Origin: Plumapathes pennacea
Lineage: Eukaryota; Cnidaria; Anthozoa; Antipatharia; Myriopathidae
DNA length: 64,000 nucleotides
Reading direction: 5' to 3'
Assembly: GCA_964036295.1 (NCBI GenBank)
Contig: OZ038463.1
Location: forward strand, 10,035,274-10,099,273
The position numbers were made by a program, and so were the translations under genes. Of this stretch, positions 57,103 through 64,000 are shown one piece after another (within the stretch, counting starts at the first letter, position 1; every line of letters starts with the position of its first letter). The notes beneath the pieces were generated by a model. That model worked only from the letters and a program-made list of their open reading frames with translations, was not told the origin of the DNA and searched no databases.

Positions 57103-57639
57103 AAAGCCCCACCCACCCCCACATTCTTATCACTCTGATAATTTATTAGTGCACATCTTCATGGAACAGCAGCTGTGTAGATTTTGAAGGTTCAATATTA
57201 AAAGTTCTGGGTATTGATCACTGTTTTCATTCTGTCTTAGGATCCAGGCAGAATCTGGCCAGGAAAAAAGATGCCAGGGCACATGGGTGGAAATAACTGC
57301 ACACTCTTTGCCCTAAAGGTGAGTCAGCTGTACTAGTAAACTGTACAGCTCTGGGACTCTGTGTGCAGCATATTTACTTATTTCACATCCATTCCTTCTT
57401 CTCAGGTGTTCCGTGTCAATACCAAATATAATGTGCTCTATGTGAAAGGGCAGTGCCCTGGCTCAAAGGGAGACTTCCTCAAGATCAGTGATGCCTGGAA
57501 AAAGCATGTCCAAACACCACCTTTCCCCACATTTTCCCCAAACCCAGATGAGCCTCTAGCAGAAGATCTTTATGCTGAAAATGTGCAACAGTTTACAGAT
57601 GAATCCATTGCATTTGGGAAGAGTGCCCAGAAAAGCTAA
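55229..57639 (+). CDS. MRPL3: Mitochondrial large ribosomal subunit protein uL3m (complete)
   Basis: Seven exons (55229-55669, 55881-55988, 56356-56455, 56727-56787, 56939-57050, 57241-57318, 57406-57639) encode 377 residues. The start is ATGGCGGCATCTCG, followed by an Arg/Ser-rich presequence ([20 protein letters not shown]) suited to mitochondrial import. The uL3 core is clear: [79 protein letters not shown] and [16 protein letters not shown]. The long flexible loop [16 protein letters not shown] reaches towards the peptidyl transferase centre in L3 proteins. The C-terminus ([17 protein letters not shown]) follows the animal mitochondrial form. The intron after exon 5 has a GC donor (CAG-GCATGT) instead of GT; frame and family alignment require it. 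AATAAA follows at 58170-58175. Confidence 0.97.
56081..56181. mobile_element. 101-bp miniature element flanked by TA
   Basis: Begins CAGTGGAACGCCG and ends GGCTTCCACTG, so the outer 8 bases (CAGTGGAA/TTCCACTG) are inverted. TA lies directly outside both ends (56079-56080, 56182-56183). The interior has repeated GTGGCCGTA / TACGGCCAC words. TA duplication and short TIRs suggest a Tc1/mariner-derived MITE. It sits in uL3m intron 2. Confidence 0.65.
57057..57102 (+). repeat. (AATA)n microsatellite just after the GC donor of uL3m intron 5
   Basis: About eleven AATA units start seven bases after the exon 5 boundary. The repeat is therefore almost next to the non-canonical splice donor. Confidence 0.95.
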
Positions 57640-58268
57640 GCTGGATAAAACTGAATATAGTTATTTTATAGAAAGTGCAACAATTTACAGATGAATCTTT
57701 TGTGTTTGCATGCAGTCAGTGTCAGGAAAAGACATTATTTTGGTACAACATCAAAGTGATGCAATTTATCAAAATATGGTTTCTGATTAGCCATGCAACC
57801 CACACTGTAATCTGCCTGAACTAACTACCCCCTTTCAAGCACATTTTTCTGTGCTCTGTGAAGACTTTTGTCCTCATGATCAGGAGGCTGGTAAGATGCC
57901 CACACCTCTATCAGCCCAAGTGATTATAGACTGTCAAAAGCAAATCTATGCTGTCAAACAGAGAACATGGCAGATGTTCCAGGTGCACCATGCTGGTGCT
58001 CAAGACTATCAAGATTCTCCCAACACCAATCATGCATTTTGTTCAAGGCAGGTTAGGAGAATATTAGGTGTAAATCTCGGGTCACATGAGCCATATGACA
58101 ACAAAAGATAAACCTTGTTTGCTGTTTAATATAATATTCTGTATCCATTACGATGCCATTAACACATCAAATAAAATATTCTTCGAAGTATGGTCTTTCT
58201 ATTATTTATTTTATTATTCTCTTCATGGTATTACAAATGAAATAGAACTAGAATATGTAGCTATGCTG
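57640..58268. other. Convergent 3' ends of uL3m and URI1
   Basis: The plus-strand polyadenylation hexamer AATAAA (58170-58175) and minus-strand equivalents (TTTATT near 58204-58213) are less than 50 bases apart. The two transcripts probably overlap or nearly touch at their 3' ends. No other gene is seen. Confidence 0.5.
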
Positions 58269-61200
58269 TTATTGTTTGAGTTGTTGTCTGGCAGCTTTAA
58301 ACTTGGAAACTCTCTTCACTGGAGGAGCAGAGACCTGAAGTCAGCAAAGAAGTTGGATTTAGCAATGGTGAATAGTAAACAAGTTAATAGAGAGTAAGGT
58401 ATGTTATACTACTATCCATTTTTAACCAATCTGGTCCAAATTTGAAAACTGTTGTCCCAAATGAGTATTGAAGATGTGATTTGTTTTTCTAGAAAATGTG
58501 TTTTTTAGGCCCCAATGTTCAGATGTACAAGTGAAATTCAACATGTTGTTACAGTGTATGACATTTCAATGCTGTGCACATTGTGTGGCAAGAAGTGTAT
58601 TCCACAGACCTGAGAGGTGATCGATTGTTTTTGATCCTGTGACTGTACAGATTTCTCCACTACTTGTCCACAGAATGCCTGTGGAAAGGGGAGAATGTTG
58701 CTGATAAATGTATTATTTAATAATACATGCTAATGAATCCCCAACAGATTGATATTAAAGTTGAAACCATATTTTGCAAAACAATTGAGTAGAAATTATA
58801 ATATTGCATATATAGTAGATCTTTTTCACCGTCAACTGGCTATTATCTATATAAAGAAAGTTCCAACCAGTACCTCTATATTTAAGTGAAAGATTGCTGT
58901 AAGCGTGAAAGATGAGGTATGAATGCTGGAGATTATTGTGGGCTCACAGGAGAGTTGGCAGCCTGTGGGATAGGTATTCAGGCCTATAAACAACATTACC
59001 TTGTGAGGTTCAAAGGCTGTTAATGTGTCCTTTGTTGCTATGGAAACTTGAGGTGCAGTGGGTCTCTCTGATGTGGACACTGTATCAAGCTTCTCTTCTA
59101 CCGAGGGAGTCTTTAGGATTGATTTTAGGTTTGATTCTGTTCCTGTGGCATCTTTTTTCTGAAGCATGCCATAGATATCAGCTGGACTTAATGCAGTGGA
59201 CTGGAAAAAAAGAAAATATACATTTACATTACATTATGTTCCCATGGGATGTTCTTAACATAAAACTGCATTTCTGCTCTTTACAGCAAAAAACATTGAT
59301 CGTAAATGGTGATCAAGTGGGAGGACATTTTCCACCAGCTTCAAAATGTATACCTACCTTCAGTGGCATGGCTGAACAAGGGGTGAAAGTTACTGGTATT
59401 GCTTTACATGCATAATCCTCTTCCTCATCATCACTATCAACACATCCGTCTTTCCACCGCACATGCTTTCCATTCATATCACTGTCTTCCTCTTCAACCT
59501 CAAAGTCCTGATCCCTCTGTTTTCTTAAAATGTCTTCTTTGTTTATGACTTTCAAGTTTTGTTGTGACTCCTCAGATTCTAGACTTTGCTCACCATCACT
59601 TAGTTCTTTTCTTTTATGTTCCAATGCTTCAAGTTCATCTAATCTTGCAAACAAAGCTGCATCCTCTGTAGAAAAATCCCCTGTTTTTCTTGACACTTCA
59701 GATTTTGGGTCCTGCACCACATTTTTCAAGCCATACACTCTCTTTGTGCCACTAGTGTTGCTCCCACGGTGTGCTTTCCTCACATGACGATCTACAATTT
59801 AACGAAAACAAAAGTCACTCAGTCAGTAGGGTCAGACATACTGTGAGACTATAATTTGAAGCTCAAAAAAGTATCTCTCTTGGAACTATTTTGTGGCATG
59901 TATAAGTAACATAGCAAATATATAGTTGTGCCAGCTTTTGTGGTGTCAGATGCCACTGCATGTTCTCCAAAAATTTTCAGGCAGGAGATTTTGGCCAGAG
60001 GTCAGCTGGGGCCTACTTGATCAAATGGCGTAGCCCTTTGGTGAGGGGTGGAGTACGAGAGGTGTGGGGTTGACAGGTAATTTAAGTCTGCTTCAGAGCC
60101 AAAGATGTCAGCCAAAATTATGCCTTATAGTGCTTCTTACAATACTTTGTTGCATTCAACTTCAGGGAAGAAGATTCACCAAAAATTATGTTCTTGATAG
60201 TGGGAGATATCAAATTTATGTGGGAGGCTGCCATGTGTTTGCAGGTGAGTGGGAGATGAGGCATTCTTGCCAGAGACTCCCATGTAAAGTGGGAGAGTTG
60301 GTGTCTCTACAGTTTAACACTCACTCTTCAACTTTTTGTCTTCTTGTGGTGTGACCTCTTCCCGAATATCAACAACCCCTGATCCTTCCTGCAAAGTGAA
60401 CATTGCAATAGCAGAAGGTTAATGGGATAAAAGGATAGCTACAAAAGGGAACTATCATATGGTAAGCTAAAACTCTAACAGTACAGATATGTATAGTGGA
60501 GGGATTTCTCAGTGAAATGCAAAGCACCCAAGACCAAAAATTTGTACAAGTGATCTTGTTTTCAAACAACTTTTGGGAAAAAGAAAGCCTAATAAACTTT
60601 CAATAATATTTTTGATAAGTGAGCTAGAAAATATTTTTGTTATCTAATATAAAGGCTTGGGTATTCTGGTAAAAACTTTCAAACAAAAGAATAGGGAATA
60701 ACATAACATAACATTATCAAAAGCATCATACATTGTAAGTACAGAACATACATGACTGTGCAGATGGCCATACAAACCTTTGACTCAAGCTCTTCAGTGT
60801 ACTCCAGTCTTGACCTAAAGCCCTTTAAATCTTCTTTTACACCTTTAATATGCTGGTCAACATCTGCAGGTTGCAAATAAAACACTTTTAGTATTCTATT
60901 TAGTAAATAGAATAATTTCATGATAACAAGTTAGTTAAAACAACAACAAAAATATTTGACTGTCTACTGAATAGACAAAGTGTAGCTTGTACAAACACAG
61001 TATTGATCAATATAATATAATGTTTTGATAAAGTAAAAAATAATATAAAATAAGGTGAGAGATAGTAATACAAAGAAAATGTTGATTATATTACACTGTA
61101 TTTTGTTAGAAAATTAAGTCTCATAGTAATCAATCTCAAATAATATGTATAAAATGATAGCTGAGGACAGCAAATCTGAGAAAATGATCACTGCCACTGG

Positions 61201-62465
61201 TCAAAGCAAATGAGACCTCATTTATTTGAAGTGTGATGGTACAAGCTGTAAAACATACATTTAATTCTCCTTTGCACTATCTGCTGTGCTTGGGTAGCTG
61301 ATCTTTCCACAAACCAGTTGTCTCCCAGCAACACCAGTATTTCATTTGTATGGATCAGTTTTCCTGGCATGAAGGCAATTGATCCAAAGGGTACCTAGCA
61401 CAGCAATCACACAGAGAAGAAAGATAGAAAAAAATGTGATTAGGATACAAAATTTGAATTTTAAAATTTTAAAAAAGTGCAAGCTTGTGCATGAATGTAA
61501 GATAAAATCAGGTTCTAGAATCAAGGGTTTCCAATACACCTCTGGACTTGATTCTAAAACTGATTCAGTGGCCAAGCGGTCTGGGGTGGTGGACCAGAAT
61601 CCATAATGAAGCTCTGCACCAGGAGGTCGTGGGATTGATCCCTGCACGGTGGGGGAGAGAAAAAACTACAAAAAGTAGTTCAATAATATGGAGACTATGT
61701 TTTAAAATGTTCTGCTCCTCTTACCATTACTTCATGACTGACTTTGTTTGGCAAACTTTCCAGTCTCTTACTCAAGGCTTCATAGTCTGCTTTGAATTTC
61801 TCCCTGACAAACAGAACAGATATGATCACCAAGAAGGGGTGAGAGCAATAAAAGAAGAAGGGGAAGGAGAGGAAAGCAGGTGTGAGGCAATTGATCCCCC
61901 TTGTCAGTCCCACCCCTTGAAAATGTGACCATAGAAGTTTGCGAGACAACATTGCTATTACCCCACCCCAAGGATTTTGAACAAAATTCCCCCCTCCCTC
62001 CCTCAGGTTAATATAATAATTGCAGGTGCATCAAGGTATTCCTGGAGTACATGGACTGTTGTCCATGATTTCTGTATAAACATGATTTGATTCAATTTGT
62101 CCACCCAAGTTTAAACACATACAGTAATGCTACATACATCTCTAAAAATTCCAAAATTAGCGTGTATAACTACCTAAGATGTACCATGTATGTTTGAGCT
62201 GTCTTGTACATGTATCAATTCATGCATCATGTAAATCCATGTCCTTTAACTAACAGCGTTACTGACAAGTTCACGTGTGCGTTTAAATTTAATTTACATC
62301 CGCATGACTTGACTTGACTTACCACGTGTTGAGCTGTTCCTGTCGCTCAAGCAACGCCTACATGGAAAAAGTGAACAATTGAAGTTATACTCGTGACACT
62401 CAAGGGTAGGAAACAGTAGCTATCACCTTCTTGTGCTCTTCTTGCAAGCGGGACAGTCGAGACAT
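58269..62465 (-). CDS. URI1: Unconventional prefoldin RPB5 interactor 1 (complete)
   Basis: Ten exons join in phase to 402 residues: 62427-62465, 62323-62357, 61725-61803, 61259-61394, 60778-60863, 60325-60388, 59358-59791, 59000-59200, 58610-58678, 58269-58334. It starts MSRLSRLQEEHKK. The alpha-prefoldin domain comes first: a coiled coil (FKADYEALSKRLESLPNKVS), the beta-hairpin part (PFGSIAFMPGKLIHTNE, VLLGDNWFVERSA), and the second helix (QHIKGVKEDLKGFRSRLEYT). The RPB5-binding segment is LFARLDELEALEHKRKEL. An acidic stretch (EVEEEDSDMNG, DSDDEEEDY) follows, then SPADIYGMLQKK, SNLKSILKTPS and the conserved tail KRVSKFKAARQQ. URI1 scaffolds the R2TP/prefoldin-like complex and helps assemble RNA polymerases. 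Human URI1 is longer, mainly in its acidic linker. The last two exons are short but match conserved human blocks. Confidence 0.96.
61563..61660 (+). repeat. tRNA-derived SINE or tRNA pseudogene in URI1 intron 3
   Basis: The segment has an A box (CAGTGGCCAAGCGGTCTGG), a B-box-like GTGGGATTGATCCCTGCACG about 45 bases later, and an A-rich tail (GAGAAAAAACTACAAAAAG). It shares the A-box region with 16475-16495. The acceptor stem does not close, so it is not scored as a functional tRNA. A SINE is the best reading. Confidence 0.65.
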
Positions 62466-64000
62466 CAGTGATGAGGTATAAGACAATTCTATGTTCAAGT
62501 ACGTCGTGTACGACTGCATAAGATGTCCCACACTGTAACTCGTTTCCAGGCTCACCCTAACAGTCTCTTCATGCAAAATTTTTCTATCGGTGTCGAATTT
62601 TTGGAATTGACCAAACCTTTTGAATTAGTGTTCATCATGTAATCTATGGCGCTCCAAGTTGAATCACGTAAGTCACATTTTTATCAAACTGAGACCGGCT
62701 GAACATTTTTCAGAATTCATAAAATATATGGTGCGTATAAACTGCATGGGTTCTGTCCTTTTCCTGAGTCACCCCGGTCCAAGTGTGCAGGACATTTTAT
62801 AAGTTGAACTATCATGAACGGACCACACATGTGTATATATTCACTCAAACGAACGGAAAAATCTCAAGCCGTCCCGTGACCAGCAAAAAGGGCTGCAAAA
62901 TTTCAATGCGTAGAACTTGTAAAGCCTTGAAATATTATATCCATTTTTCTTGTCAAAACCAACTCATGTAACAAAAAAGTGTATATCCCTCCCACGCAGT
63001 AAATAAAACTAGCTTGTGTACTCTTGACTGAATATTTGTCTTCTGCTTTATTGCAGTAAACTTGAAACTATGAAAAAAGAAACATTGGATTTTATGCTTG
63101 TCGTTTATTTTCGAGCCCGGAAACTCTCTTGACACAAGTATACTGTACGTTCCACTCACCGACAGCTAGCGGCCAAGATGCAAGGAGACATGTCATCCCG
63201 TAGCAGGTGTATAGGAAACAGGACACGCCACGCCACGCCACATGACGGACACGCGGCGTCTTTTGCTCTTGCGCTGCTCCGTGATTGGCCAAGTGTCCGG
63301 ATTGCGGAGACTCCTGATTGGGCGCCCGTTCACACAGAACAGCGGCTGTAATCTTTGCGGTTTACTCTAGTCGGTGTTTGTAGGGTACTCTATGTCACAT
63401 ATCAAGTTATACAAACAAATAAAGAAAACAATATTTGAGGGTAAAGATCATGAAATTCAATCTTTACTTCGTGGAACACCTGGTGCGGGCCATCGTACCA
63501 CGTGAAGTTCAGTTTGAATGATTACGTACGCTTACGAAAATACTATTATGAGGAACATGAAAGTAGAATTTACTGGTTGTACCAGCTATCTACTTGCACA
63601 GTCAAGGCGAGACCATAAGCTAATTAATCCGTTCGCACTTCGCACTGATGATCTCAGTCTGCTCAGAGTTGAGATACAATACTCAGACTACTAATCATAA
63701 CGGCGAGATGGCCAGAATGAAATACGGACCTGAGCTCTTCCAATAACACAGTTCAGAAAACTAATTCCTACTCTTGAACTGTCAAATGAAACAAAAAGGT
63801 GTTACCGTAATCCAAATGAAAGCTCTCTACGATTAGTAGCACTCTTTATGTTGCGGCTGAGGTTTAAAGTTAATATTTTTCAGTTTTTGAAGTTTAATTT
63901 GCACGAAAAAAGAAAACAGAGCGCGGACCGACAGTGAAGGAAAAGATCCGGCTGTACACATCACAACGACAGTTTCTAAGAGGCATAATAAACTGGATAA
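62466..64000. other. Region upstream of URI1, no gene recognised
   Basis: The URI1 promoter must start here. Two inverted CCAAT-type motifs (GTGATTGGCC and CTGATTGGGCG, about 63281-63322) lie in a GC-richer patch after CGCCACGCCACGCCACATGA. That patch looks like a CpG-type promoter for a gene outside the window or on the plus strand. I see no exon with coding character up to 64000. Confidence 0.35.

Noticed and set aside
61563..61650. Functional tRNA gene (Leu/Ser type)
   Set aside because: A and B boxes are present, but the acceptor stem and anticodon arm do not pair convincingly.

Overview
This is animal nuclear DNA from a cnidarian, most likely a hexacoral (stony coral or sea anemone). 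Genes have short exons with GT-AG introns, are packed on both strands, and are separated by AT-rich sequence with microsatellites, miniature transposons and palindromes. The cnidarian assignment rests on a gene tail resembling coral 'skeletal organic matrix protein 5'-like proteins, on a secreted D8C protein, and on repeat motifs I recall from coral genomes. The species cannot be named from sequence alone.

Layout. 1-9.5 kb: 3' half of the phosphoinositide phosphatase gene SACM1L (+), converging on a complete NUDCD1 gene (-). 10.6-24.1 kb: three beta-tubulin genes in the same orientation. Two are near-identical ciliary-type isotypes and flank a divergent third. A partial cnidarian matrix-protein-like gene (-) lies between the second and third. 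24.9-31.8 kb: an intronless short-chain dehydrogenase (-) head to head with proteasome subunit PSMB5 (+). 32.8-38.5 kb: a secreted modular gene (-) with a signal peptide, four copies of a ~165-residue unit and one D8C domain, each on its own phase 1-1 exon. 39.0-43.8 kb: a recent 2.4-kb tandem duplication carrying a broken histone H2B fragment. 45.3-54.6 kb: CAP-Gly exons and a long coiled-coil gene (-), possibly one transcription unit. 55.2-57.6 kb: mitochondrial ribosomal protein uL3m (+). 58.3-62.5 kb: URI1 (-), converging on uL3m. 62.5-64 kb: no gene recognised.

The single-copy genes are housekeeping genes (lipid phosphatase, NudC co-chaperone, proteasome, mitoribosome, prefoldin-like) arranged in convergent and divergent pairs; no shared pathway joins them. 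The tubulins, CAP-Gly and coiled-coil exons are cytoskeletal, but nothing in the sequence shows that this grouping is functional. The most notable parts are the exon-restricted sequence homogenisation between two tubulin paralogues, the divergent tubulin with an unusual tail, and the secreted D8C/repeat-unit gene built by exon duplication. Exon boundaries come from reading splice sites and checking phase by eye. Genes stated as complete give uninterrupted frames of the expected family length.
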